From positions 1 to 15,829 of the forward strand of contig DASXYU010000042.1 of the NCBI GenBank assembly GCA_036502295.1: a DNA stretch of 15,829 nt, given 5' to 3'. The stretch's first letter is position 1, and each line of letters begins with the position of its first letter. Positions 6,219 through 13,174 of the stretch are shown here, one piece after another. Origin of the DNA: DASXYU01 sp036502295 (GTDB lineage Bacteria; Actinomycetota; Actinomycetes; Mycobacteriales; Jatrophihabitantaceae). A program made the position numbers and the translations under genes. The notes under the pieces were generated by a model that was given only the letters and a program-made list of their open reading frames with translations, was not told where the DNA came from and did no database searches.

Positions 6219-6740
6219 GTGTTGTGCACCGCCTGCGGCGCGGAGAATCCCGCCAACAGCCACTTCTGCGCCAACTGCGGCGCTCCGCTGGCACAGCAGG
6301 CGGCAGGGGGCCCGGTCGATGCGACGAGCACGATTGCGCCGGCCGTCGGGACCGGGTCGCTACCCGAATCCGAGAGCGAGTTCTCCGCCGAAGCCCACCA
6401 GGGCGCGATCGATGCGCTGACGCCCGGATCGGCGCTGCTCGTCGTAAAGCGCGGACCCAACGCCGGCAGTCGTTTCCTGCTCGATCAGGACGTCACCACG
6501 GCGGGTCGCCACCCGGACAGCGACATCTTCTTGGACGATGTGACGGTGTCTCGACGCCATGCTGAGTTTCGACGTGAGGGCAACGGTTACACCGTGCACG
6601 ACGTCGGCTCGCTGAACGGCACCTACGTGAACCGCGAGCGCATCGAGGCCGCCTCACTCTCCGGTGGCGACGAGGTGCAGATCGGCAAGTTCCGGTTGGT
6701 GTACCTGACGGCCGCGGTGCGCTCCGGGGCCGGTTCGTGA
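6219..6740 (+). CDS. garA: GarA-like FHA protein with N-terminal zinc ribbon
   Basis: This 173-residue cytosolic regulator has a C-terminal FHA domain (about 72-165) very close to the GarA core as I recall it: KRGPNAGSRFLLDQ, GRHPDSDIFLDDVTVSRRH and DVGSLNGTYVNRE. The phosphothreonine-binding residues R97, S111, R112, H114 and N133 are present. GarA of mycobacteria binds and controls 2-oxoglutarate and glutamate enzymes and is switched off by phosphorylation of an N-terminal ETTSVF motif. Here that motif is missing; residues 3-20 instead form a four-cysteine zinc ribbon (CTAC...CANC). A linker containing DATSTIA (34-40) offers possible Thr sites at T36 and T38. The GTG start at 6219 is supported by AGAGGGGA at 6203-6210. 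The stop overlaps the next gene by four bases. The FHA assignment is firm; that it works like GarA is inferred. Confidence 0.9.
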   Translation: MLCTACGAENPANSHFCANCGAPLAQQAAGGPVDATSTIAPAVGTGSLPESESEFSAEAHQGAIDALTPGSALLVVKRGPNAGSRFLLDQDVTTAGRHPDSDIFLDDVTVSRRHAEFRREGNGYTVHDVGSLNGTYVNRERIEAASLSGGDEVQIGKFRLVYLTAAVRSGAGS

Positions 6741-7498
6741 CGGCGCGCAACAGCGGACCACTCCGCTCAGCCGGAACTCTGACGATCGGCGACGTCCTCG
6801 CACAGCTCAAGCCGGGCTTTCCGGATCTCACGATCAGCAAGATCCGTTTCCTCGAGGACGAGGGGCTCGTGCGCCCCGACCGCACCCCGGCGGGTTACCG
6901 CAAGTTCTCGGAGCCCGACGTCGAGCGGCTGCGCTACGTCCTCACCCAGCAGAAGGAGCACTACCTCCCGCTGAAGGTGATCAAGGACCAGCTGGACGCG
7001 ATCGACCGGGGTCTCGTGCCGCCCAACGGCAAGGCTGGTGGCGCTGCCGGGCCGCGCGTGCCGAACGTGGTCATCGCCGCGATCGAGGACAACGCACCCA
7101 CCGCCGAGAGCTTCCGGACGACGACGGCCGCTATGCGGCTGACCCGCCAGGAGTTGCTCAACGCTGCAGGGTTGCGCGAGGAGCAGCTCGAGGAGCTCGA
7201 GCAGTTCGGACTCATCGCGGCTAAGACCGGCGGTCACTACGACGATGACGCGCTGGTCGTCGGCAAGATCGTCGGCGAACTCGCCCAGTACGGACTTGAA
7301 GGACGTCACCTGCGTGCTTTCAAGACCGCCGCCGATCGCGAGGTCGGGCTCTTCGGACAGATCGTCGGTCCGATGTCGAAGCAACGCGGCAGCGAGGCGA
7401 AGGCCCGCGCCGAGGAGACGGTCCGCGAGATGGCGGCACTGTCGGTGCGCCTGCATGCGGCACTGGTGCACATCGGCCTGCGGGATGTCATCGTCTGA
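6737..7498 (+). CDS. MerR-family regulator (Rv1828-like)
   Basis: This 253-residue regulator has a MerR winged helix-turn-helix at about 15-85: LTIGDVLAQLKPGFPDLTIS, the wing region GLVRPDRTPAGYRKFSEPDV, and the following helix containing KEHYLPLKVIKDQLDAIDRG. The C-terminal 160 residues form a second, mostly helical domain rather than the short metal-binding tail of classical MerR proteins, and there is no cysteine metal site. Order and sequence type match the mycobacterial Rv1828 family. GTG at 6737 overlaps the FHA stop (GTGA), implying co-translation. The 3' end, including the stop, is part of a 22-bp direct repeat. Targets are unknown; autoregulation of this locus is a reasonable guess. 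Confidence 0.92.
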   Translation: MTARNSGPLRSAGTLTIGDVLAQLKPGFPDLTISKIRFLEDEGLVRPDRTPAGYRKFSEPDVERLRYVLTQQKEHYLPLKVIKDQLDAIDRGLVPPNGKAGGAAGPRVPNVVIAAIEDNAPTAESFRTTTAAMRLTRQELLNAAGLREEQLEELEQFGLIAAKTGGHYDDDALVVGKIVGELAQYGLEGRHLRAFKTAADREVGLFGQIVGPMSKQRGSEAKARAEETVREMAALSVRLHAALVHIGLRDVIV

Positions 7499-7545
7499 GC
7501 TTGCGAGGACGTCACGGGTACAGCGTCTGAGCTTGCGAGGACGTC
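7492..7545. repeat. Two perfect 22-bp direct repeats spanning a stop codon
   Basis: Bases 7492-7513 and 7524-7545 are identical over 22 positions (beginning CGTCTGAGCTTGCGAGG and ending GACGTC), offset 32 bp or about three helical turns. The first copy contains the stop codon of the MerR gene (7496-7498). Each copy ends in the palindrome GACGTC. They may be a local duplication or paired protein-binding sites before the nuclease gene. Confidence 0.75.
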
Positions 7546-7586
7546 GTAGGCGTCGCGTTTCGTCCGCCGGTGTGGTGGTCGCGGAG

Positions 7587-7600
7587 TAACCTGACGGTTG
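7587..7600 (+). promoter_or_regulatory. Candidate -10 box giving a leaderless nuclease mRNA
   Basis: TAACCT at 7587-7592 lies seven bases before GTG at 7600. The spacing would start the transcript at the start codon. No -35 box is convincing. Confidence 0.38.
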
Positions 7601-8112
7601 TGCACACCATGCGTGTCGTCGGAGTCCGGGTCGAGCTTCCCGGAAACCAACCCGTCGTCCTACTTCGCGAGGAGGACGGGCCGCGCTATCTGCCGATCTG
7701 GATCGGCGCGTCGGAGGCATCGGCGATCGCCTTCCCGCAGCAGGGCGTCCAGACGGTACGTCCCTTGACCCACGATCTGCTCAAGGACGTCATCGAGGCG
7801 GTCGGCGTTCAGCTTGAGGCGGTCCACATCACGGAGATGCGCGACGACATCTACTACGCGGAGTTGTGCTTCACCGGTGGAGTCACGGTGAGCGCGCGTC
7901 CTTCGGATGCGATCGCCCTGGCGCTGCGAACCGGAACACCGATCCTCGGCACCGACGACGTCCTCGAAACCGCCGGCATCGAAATCCCCGACGAGGTGCT
8001 GGCGGAGGACGAGGTCGAGGTCACCGGCGGCGATGCAGAGGTTCAGGTCGAACGGTTCAGGGAGTTCCTCGATTCGATCACGCCCGAGGACTTCGCCGCC
8101 GATGAGGAATGA
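7600..8112 (+). CDS. DUF151 bifunctional nuclease-family protein (Rv1829-like)
   Basis: This protein of 170 residues belongs to the bifunctional nuclease (BFN/DUF151) family, some plant and bacterial members of which cleave DNA and RNA; the physiological role in actinobacteria is not settled. Family landmarks are RVVGVRVELPGNQPVVLLRE near the start, RYLPIWIGASEASAIAF, RPLTHDLLKDVIEAVG, SARPSDAIALALRTGTPI and an acidic C-terminal helix FREFLDSITPEDF. GTG at 7600 is chosen because it lines up with the N-terminus of Rv1829 as I recall it; ATG at 7609 and GTG at 7570 are alternatives. It lies between two MerR genes, as in mycobacteria. Confidence 0.9.
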   Translation: MHTMRVVGVRVELPGNQPVVLLREEDGPRYLPIWIGASEASAIAFPQQGVQTVRPLTHDLLKDVIEAVGVQLEAVHITEMRDDIYYAELCFTGGVTVSARPSDAIALALRTGTPILGTDDVLETAGIEIPDEVLAEDEVEVTGGDAEVQVERFREFLDSITPEDFAADEE

Positions 8113-8117
8113 AAGTC

Positions 8118-8198
8118 TTGAGTTGACCTTGAAGGTCTCAAAAGAATAAATCTTTACTTGAGGGTTACGGCGCTGCGGCGTGTTGCGTTGACCCTCAA
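8118..8198. promoter_or_regulatory. Cluster of TTGAG/CTCAA dyads upstream of second MerR gene
   Basis: The first dyad is at 8118-8141: TTGAG, TTG, ACCTT, G, AAGGT, CTCAA, where ACCTT/AAGGT and TTGAG/CTCAA are nested inverted pairs. The second pairs TTGAGGGT (8158-8165) with ACCCTCAA (8191-8198), and its right arm overlaps the -35 box of the promoter. An AT-rich stretch (8137-8157) lies between them. The pattern suggests operators for a MerR-type dimer, probably one of the two neighbouring MerR proteins; this is inferred. Confidence 0.5.
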
Positions 8199-8216
8199 CC
8201 GGCGCCGACCTAGTTT
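8188..8216 (+). promoter_or_regulatory. Promoter of the second MerR gene
   Basis: TTGACC (8188-8193) and TAGTTT (8211-8216) are separated by exactly 17 bases, the best housekeeping-type promoter in the window. Transcription would start near 8223, about 30 nt before the start codon. The -35 box overlaps an ACCCTCAA operator half-site. Confidence 0.68.
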
Positions 8217-8252
8217 CGACGTCACGGCAACGACTCCTTCGGAGGTAATCAG

Positions 8253-8825
8253 GTGGACGAGCGTCACGAGCAGGGAGCGCTCTTCGACGACCCGGTGGCG
8301 AGCGCCACCGCAGACGAGACCATCGGTTACCGCGGACCCACCGCTTGTGCCGCTGCCGGCATCACCTACCGGCAGCTCGACTACTGGGCGCGCACCGAAC
8401 TCGTCGTCCCGACGGTTCGTTCGGCGGCCGGTTCGGGAAGCCAGCGCCTCTACTCGTTCAAGGACGTCCTCGTCCTCAAGGTCGTGAAGCGCCTGCTCGA
8501 CACGGGCGTCTCGCTGCAGAACATCCGCGTCGCCGTCGATGCGCTGCGAAAGCGCGGGGTCGAGGACCTTGCCGGCATCACGCTGCTCTCCGACGGCACG
8601 ACGGTCTACGAATGCACTTCCAACGAGGAGGTCGTCGACCTGCTCCGCGGTGGTCAGGGCGTCTTCGGAATCGCCGTGAGCGGTGCCCTGCGCGAACTCG
8701 TCGGCTCACTGAGCCACCTGCCGAGCGAGCGTGCCGACGGCACCGTTGACGAGGTTGTGACACCGGTCATGCACGACGGTGATGAACTGGCGCGGCGGCG
8801 CCAGGCGAGGGTTGCCTCCGCATAG
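8253..8825 (+). CDS. MerR-family regulator (Rv1830/McdR-like)
   Basis: This 190-residue regulator has its MerR helix-turn-helix at about 25-100: GYRGPTACAAAGITYRQLDY, WARTELVVPTVR, SGSQRLYSFKDVLVLKVVKR and LLDTGVSLQNIRVAVDALRK. The C-terminal domain (about 105-175) lacks cysteines for metal sensing. Position after a DUF151 gene and before gcvP matches Rv1830 of M. tuberculosis, a regulator implicated in growth and cell-division control. The GTG at 8253 is well supported by GGAGGT at 8241-8246. It has its own promoter flanked by dyads, so autoregulation is likely. Its stop codon lies inside the putative -10 box for the riboswitch/gcvP transcript. Confidence 0.92.
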   Translation: MDERHEQGALFDDPVASATADETIGYRGPTACAAAGITYRQLDYWARTELVVPTVRSAAGSGSQRLYSFKDVLVLKVVKRLLDTGVSLQNIRVAVDALRKRGVEDLAGITLLSDGTTVYECTSNEEVVDLLRGGQGVFGIAVSGALRELVGSLSHLPSERADGTVDEVVTPVMHDGDELARRRQARVASA

Positions 8826-8828
8826 ACT
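8823..8828 (+). promoter_or_regulatory. Candidate -10 box of the riboswitch-gcvP transcript
   Basis: TAGACT fits TAnnnT and would start transcription near 8835, shortly before the riboswitch. It overlaps the TAG stop of the MerR gene. No clear -35 is seen. Confidence 0.4.
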
Positions 8829-8844
8829 GCCTGTGGCTGAACAT

Positions 8845-8940
8845 CTCGCGTGGGAGAGTCCGCACTGCGGCGCCGAAGGGGCAACCTCCCCGGAACCTCT
8901 CAGGCACAAGGACCACGTGAGCAGGCCGCTCTGAAGGGAC
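8845..8940 (+). ncRNA. Glycine riboswitch, single aptamer, upstream of gcvP
   Basis: The conserved core of the glycine aptamer is visible: GGGAGAG at 8852-8858, GCGCCGAAGG near 8870-8879, then CAACCTCC, AACCTCTCAGGCACAAGGAC at 8894-8913, and GCTCTGAAGGGA just after. Helix P1 is formed by CTCGCGTGG (8845-8853) with CCACGTGAG (8913-8921), nine pairs including one G-U. Only one full aptamer is present; no second GCGCCGAAGG follows, unlike the classical tandem form. The downstream GCTCTGAAGGGA segment may form a partial (ghost) partner. Glycine binding should raise expression of gcvP, the glycine-degrading enzyme. Confidence 0.92.
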
Positions 8941-8993
8941 AGTCCTGACAGACGGGGAGACCGGCTTGCCGGTCCTCGAATGCTGGAGTGTCC
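8936..8993 (+). promoter_or_regulatory. Likely expression platform between riboswitch and gcvP
   Basis: The segment holds a strong hairpin, GACCGG (8959-8964) with CCGGTC (8969-8974) around CTTG, and GGACA (8937-8941) that could pair with TGTCC (8989-8993) next to the ribosome-binding site GGAG (8985-8988). No U-tract is present, so control at translation start is more likely than transcription termination. Confidence 0.45.
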
Positions 8994-11858
8994 ATGAGCT
9001 TGTCCGATCTTGAAACGCTCGCCCCGTTCCGCGACCGGCACATCGGTGCCGTCGGCGCAGACCGGCAGGCGATGCTCGAGGCGATCGGCTACACCTCACT
9101 CGACGGTCTCATCGATGACGCCGTTCCCGCCTCGATCCGCGAGAAGCTTGCCCTCATCCTGCCCGAGGCGGCGACAGAGGCGCAGGCAGCCGCGGAGCTT
9201 CGCGAACTCGCCGCTCGCAATGCGCCGTTGACCTCGATGATCGGTCTCGGCTACTACGGAACTCACACGCCGCCGGTGATCCGGCGCAACGTCCTTGAGA
9301 ACCCTGCTTGGTACACCGCGTATACGCCCTACCAGCCCGAGATCAGCCAGGGTCGGCTTGAGGCGCTGTTGAACTTCCAGACCATGGTCGAGGACCTCAC
9401 CGCGCTCCCGGTCTCGGGCGCCTCCGTCCTTGACGAGGCGACCGCCGCGGCCGAGGCGATGGCACTTGCACATCGCAGCGTGAAGAGGGGTGGCGTCTTC
9501 GTCGTCGACGCCGACGCCCTCCCGCAGACCCTTGACGTGATCCGAACCCGAGCGGTGCCGCTCGGCCTCGAGGTGATCTCGCACGATCTGAGCACGCCGC
9601 TTCCGGAGTCGGAGATCGTCGGCGTCCTCATTCAGTACCCGGGCGCGTCAGGAGCGGTTCGTGACCTCGCCTCACTCGTCTCCGCCGTCCATCAGCGCGG
9701 CGGGCTTGCAGTGGTCGCCGCCGACCTGCTCGCCCTGACCCTGCTCACCCCGCCCGGTGAGGCGGGGGCCGACATCGCAGTGGGGACGACGCAGCGCTTC
9801 GGTGTCCCGATGGGTTTCGGTGGCCCACACGCCGGCTACATCTCGGTGCGTGCCGGACTGGAGCGCCAGCTTCCAGGTCGACTTGTCGGTGTGTCGGTAG
9901 ATGCGGCCGGCAAGCCGGCGTACCGCCTCGCGCTGCAGACGCGTGAGCAGCACATCCGCCGCGAGAAGGCGACCTCTAACATCTGTACCGCGCAGGTGCT
10001 GCTTGCCGTGATCGCCTCGATGTACGCCGTCTATCACGGCCCCTCCGGCCTCACTGCGATCGCGCAGCGCGTGCACCGTCTCGCGGCGATCCTCGCCGCG
10101 GGTTTGCGCGAAGCGGACGTGACGGTGCAGGATGCACCGTTCTTCGACACGCTCACAGTCTCGGTGCCCGGTGGTGCTGCGGCCGTCGTCGCGGAGGCGG
10201 CGCAGGCGGAGATCAACCTGCGCTACATCGGCACGGACACGGTCGGCCTCTCGCTGGACGAGACGACGACGCGTGAGCTGCTCCCCGTCCTATGGGCGGT
10301 CTTCGGTGTGGCCTTCACGGCTGAGGACGTCGACCGCATCGACGCATCGCTTGCCGACGTGCTGCCGGCTTCGGTCACCCGAAGGACACCGTTCCTCTCG
10401 CATCCGGTCTTCAACACACATCACTCCGAGACGGCGATGCTGCGCTATCTGCGCAGCCTGTCGGACAAGGACTATGCACTGGACCGCGGCATGATTCCGC
10501 TCGGATCCTGCACGATGAAGCTCAACTCGACCACCGAGATGGAGCCGATCACCAACCCCGGCTTCGCAGATCTACATCCGTTCGCGCCTGCAGAGCAGTG
10601 GACGGGATACGCGCAGCTCTTCAGCGACCTGCAGACCTGGCTCGCGGAGATCACCGGCTACGACGCGATCAGCCTGCAGCCCAACGCCGGTTCGCAGGGC
10701 GAGTTCGCGGGGCTGCTCGCGATTCGTAACTATCACCTCGCGAACGGCACCGGTCACCGCGACGTCTGCCTCATTCCCGCGAGTGCGCACGGCACCAACG
10801 CGGCGAGCGCAGCAATGGCCGGAATGAAGATCGTCGTCGTCGTGACTGAGTCGACGATGGGGGAGATCGACATCGAGGACCTCAAGGCGAAGATCGCCGC
10901 GAACGCCGACTCACTCGCCTGCGTGATGCTGACCTACCCCTCGACGCACGGCGTCTTCGAGGAGCACATCGGCGAGGTCTGCGCACTGGTGCACGAGGCC
11001 GGCGGGCAGGTCTACGTGGACGGGGCGAACCTCAACGCGATGGTGGGTCTGGCCCGTCCTGGCAAGTTCGGAGCGGACGTCTCGCACCTCAATCTGCACA
11101 AGACCTTCTGCATCCCGCACGGTGGCGGCGGTCCGGGCGTCGGACCGATCGGTGTGCGGGCGCACCTCGCTCCGTACCTGCCGAACCATCCCCTGCAGGC
11201 AGCAGCAGGACCCGTGACGGGCAGTGGTGCGATCTCCGCCGCACCGTGGGGATCGGCCTCGATCCTGCCGATCACCTGGGCCTACATCCGGATGATGGGC
11301 GATGTCGGTCTCACCGAGGCGACGAGTTCGGCGATCCTTGCGGCGAACTACGTCGCCAAGCGACTCGACGAGCACTATCCGGTGCTCTACGTCGGCACTA
11401 CCGGACTCGTGGCACACGAGTGCATCCTCGACCTGCGCGAGATCACCAGGCAGACCGGCGTAACGGTGGACGACGTCGCTAAGCGCCTCATCGACTACGG
11501 CTTCCACGCGCCGACGATGTCGTTCCCGGTCGCCGGCACGCTGATGGTCGAGCCGACCGAGTCGGAAGGAAAGGACGAGCTCGATCGCTTCATAGCCGCA
11601 ATGATCGCGATCAAGGCGGAGATCGATGCGGTAGGACGAGGGGAGTGGCCGGCCGAGGACAACCCGCTGGTGAACGCCCCGCACACGGCTGAGTCGATCA
11701 GTGGTGAGTGGAGTCACCCATACTCACGCGCCGCCGCAGTCTTTCCAGGCAAGGCAGATCCGGGCACGAAGTACTGGCCGCCGGTGGGTCGCATCGACGG
11801 CGCCTACGGCGACCGGCACCTCGTCTGCGCCTGCCCACCCGTCGAGGCTTATTCGTAA
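8994..11858 (+). CDS. gcvP: Glycine dehydrogenase (decarboxylating), P protein
   Basis: This 954-residue PLP enzyme decarboxylates glycine and passes the aminomethyl group to lipoylated GcvH. It is the long homodimeric type, with both halves in one chain: the N-terminal half begins PFRDRHIGAVG and contains GYYGTHTPPVIRRN and YTPYQPEISQGRLEALLNFQ; the C-terminal half contains DYALDRGMIPLGSCTMKLNS and NAGSQGEFAGLLAIRNYH. The PLP lysine is K703 in NLHKTFCIPHGGGGPG. Length is typical and the frame unbroken. ATG at 8994 is chosen because GGAG at 8985-8988 is well placed for it; GTG at 8988 is an alternative two codons earlier. Expression is probably controlled by the glycine riboswitch just upstream. 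Confidence 0.97.
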   Translation: MSLSDLETLAPFRDRHIGAVGADRQAMLEAIGYTSLDGLIDDAVPASIREKLALILPEAATEAQAAAELRELAARNAPLTSMIGLGYYGTHTPPVIRRNVLENPAWYTAYTPYQPEISQGRLEALLNFQTMVEDLTALPVSGASVLDEATAAAEAMALAHRSVKRGGVFVVDADALPQTLDVIRTRAVPLGLEVISHDLSTPLPESEIVGVLIQYPGASGAVRDLASLVSAVHQRGGLAVVAADLLALTLLTPPGEAGADIAVGTTQRFGVPMGFGGPHAGYISVRAGLERQLPGRLVGVSVDAAGKPAYRLALQTREQHIRREKATSNICTAQVLLAVIASMYAVYHGPSGLTAIAQRVHRLAAILAAGLREADVTVQDAPFFDTLTVSVPGGAAAVVAEAAQAEINLRYIGTDTVGLSLDETTTRELLPVLWAVFGVAFTAEDVDRIDASLADVLPASVTRRTPFLSHPVFNTHHSETAMLRYLRSLSDKDYALDRGMIPLGSCTMKLNSTTEMEPITNPGFADLHPFAPAEQWTGYAQLFSDLQTWLAEITGYDAISLQPNAGSQGEFAGLLAIRNYHLANGTGHRDVCLIPASAHGTNAASAAMAGMKIVVVVTESTMGEIDIEDLKAKIAANADSLACVMLTYPSTHGVFEEHIGEVCALVHEAGGQVYVDGANLNAMVGLARPGKFGADVSHLNLHKTFCIPHGGGGPGVGPIGVRAHLAPYLPNHPLQAAAGPVTGSGAISAAPWGSASILPITWAYIRMMGDVGLTEATSSAILAANYVAKRLDEHYPVLYVGTTGLVAHECILDLREITRQTGVTVDDVAKRLIDYGFHAPTMSFPVAGTLMVEPTESEGKDELDRFIAAMIAIKAEIDAVGRGEWPAEDNPLVNAPHTAESISGEWSHPYSRAAAVFPGKADPGTKYWPPVGRIDGAYGDRHLVCACPPVEAYS

Positions 11859-11874
11859 CGATTACCGGTAAGCT
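11855..11874 (+). promoter_or_regulatory. Overlapping palindromes and -10 box upstream of zur
   Basis: GTAACGATTAC (11855-11865) and the perfect palindrome TTACCGGTAA (11862-11871) overlap each other. TAAGCT (11869-11874) is a candidate -10 that puts the transcript start at about the GTG at 11882. A repressor bound at these dyads would block this promoter, so a Zur autoregulatory site is plausible. The first dyad starts inside the gcvP stop codon region. Confidence 0.45.
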
Positions 11875-11881
11875 GGAGGAC

Positions 11882-12286
11882 GTGGCAGGCGTGCAGCGGA
11901 GTACTCGACAGGGTGCGGCTGTGCGCGATGCCCTGGGCGCGGCTGACGGATTCACGAGCGCGCAGGACGTCTACGCGACGCTCCGCGCCACCAGAAGCGC
12001 GGTTGGACTATCCACCGTCTATCGCCATCTGCAGTCGCTCGTCGACGCCGGCGAGGTGGATGTGATCCACACCCCTGACGGTGAGACGACCTACCGCTAT
12101 TGCGGCCATGCGCACACTGCCCACCACCATCACCTGGTCTGCCGCCGGTGCGGCCACACCGAGGAGATCGAGGGACGGGTGGTGGAACGCTGGGCCGGCG
12201 ACGTCGCTCATGAGCACGGCTTCACCGATGTCGATCACACGCTCGAACTCTTCGGCACGTGTGCGGGCTGCAGCGCCAAGAATTAG
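11882..12286 (+). CDS. zur: Zinc uptake regulator Zur (FurB), Fur family
   Basis: This 134-residue Fur-family repressor matches Zur better than Fur. STRQGAAVRDAL opens the DNA-binding domain, with GLSTVYRHLQSLVDAGEVD as recognition region. The metal-binding half has HHHHLVCRRC and ends FGTCAGC, giving the two CxxC pairs C87/C90 and C127/C130 of the structural zinc site. C74, the histidines around 77-84, H112 and H119 are candidates for the sensing sites. The stretch CGHAHTAHHHH seems a few residues longer than in M. tuberculosis Zur, from memory. GTG at 11882 fits leaderless initiation from TAAGCT; GTG at 11891 has GGAGGA ten bases upstream and would remove three residues. It should repress zinc uptake and zinc-free paralogue genes when zinc is plentiful; none is in the window. 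Confidence 0.9.
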   Translation: MAGVQRSTRQGAAVRDALGAADGFTSAQDVYATLRATRSAVGLSTVYRHLQSLVDAGEVDVIHTPDGETTYRYCGHAHTAHHHHLVCRRCGHTEEIEGRVVERWAGDVAHEHGFTDVDHTLELFGTCAGCSAKN

Positions 12287-12305
12287 CCTCTGGCACAGTG
12301 AGGGT

Positions 12306-13169
12306 GTGTTCGAGAGTCCCGAAGCAGTCTCAACCCGGCTTGCCGGCGTCGGCTATCTCGTCGACGCTGCTGCCGCGACGACCGTCTTTCTCGCCGCACG
12401 CCTCGGCCGTCCTCTTCTCATCGAAGGTCCCGCCGGCGTGGGCAAGACCGAACTCGCCAAGGCCGTCGCCCAGGTCACCGACGCCGAACTGATCCGCCTG
12501 CAGTGCTACGAGGGTCTCGACGAGGCGCGGGCGCTCTACGAGTGGAACTACAAGAAGCAGCTGCTCCGCATCCAGTCCGCCGGCAGCGACCACGACTGGG
12601 AGAAGACGCACGACGACATCTTCACCGAGGAGTTCCTCCTCGCGCGTCCGCTGCTCACCGCGATCCGCCGAGCCGAGCCGACCGTCCTGCTCATCGACGA
12701 AGCCGACAAGACCGACGTCGAAGTTGAGGCATTGCTGCTGGAGGTGCTCTCCGAGTTCCAGGTGACGATCCCTGAACTGGGCACGATCGTTGCCTCACGT
12801 CGTCCTTTCGCCGTCGTGACCTCGAATGCGACACGCGAGCTCTCTGAGGCACTCAAGCGCCGCTGCCTCTACCTCTACCTCGACTACCCGACGTCGCAGC
12901 GCGAGAAGGAGATCGTCCGGTCACGGGTTCCTGAGATCGACGACGCGCTCGCCGAGCAACTCGTCACGATGGTGTCCGCCCTGCGCGGACTGGATCTGAA
13001 GAAGTCTCCATCGGTGGCCGAGACGATCGACTGGGCACGGACGCTGCTGGCTCTCGGCGCCGGCGACCTCGACCCGCAGGTGGCCGCGGACACGCTGGGT
13101 GTCGTCCTGAAGCACCACAGTGACCACAGGAAAGCGGTCGAGGCCCTCAAGCTGCCGGCAGCGAGGTAG
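12306..13169 (+). CDS. MoxR-family AAA+ ATPase (CoxD-like)
   Basis: This 287-residue ATPase has Walker A GPAGVGKT (41-48), Walker B LLIDEAD (128-134), sensor 1 in VTSNATREL (171-179) and likely arginine-finger residues in LKRRC (183-187). The segment CYEGLDEARALYEWNYKKQL (67-86) is typical of the CoxD-like branch of MoxR proteins. These act as chaperones or remodelling motors together with a VWA protein, which is encoded five bases downstream. No substrate enzyme, such as a molybdenum hydroxylase, is nearby, so the target is unknown. The GTG at 12306 lies 19 bases after the zur stop; no good ribosome-binding site is seen, and TAGCCT at 12284-12289 could be a -10 box. Confidence 0.92.
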   Translation: MFESPEAVSTRLAGVGYLVDAAAATTVFLAARLGRPLLIEGPAGVGKTELAKAVAQVTDAELIRLQCYEGLDEARALYEWNYKKQLLRIQSAGSDHDWEKTHDDIFTEEFLLARPLLTAIRRAEPTVLLIDEADKTDVEVEALLLEVLSEFQVTIPELGTIVASRRPFAVVTSNATRELSEALKRRCLYLYLDYPTSQREKEIVRSRVPEIDDALAEQLVTMVSALRGLDLKKSPSVAETIDWARTLLALGAGDLDPQVAADTLGVVLKHHSDHRKAVEALKLPAAR

Positions 13170-13174
13170 CGGCG

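Noticed and set aside
6767..7720. A 317-codon minus-strand frame across the first MerR gene
   Set aside because: Low-complexity Arg/Leu-rich translation opposite a clearly conserved MerR gene; typical antisense shadow at high GC.
8941..8993. A second glycine aptamer after the first
   Set aside because: The conserved GCGCCGAAGG core and the CTCTCAGGCA-type segment do not recur; only a partial stem region is present.
11882..12286. Ferric uptake regulator Fur
   Set aside because: The two CxxC pairs, HHHHLVCRRC and the C-terminal FGTCAGC pattern fit Zur/FurB more closely than iron-responsive Fur.
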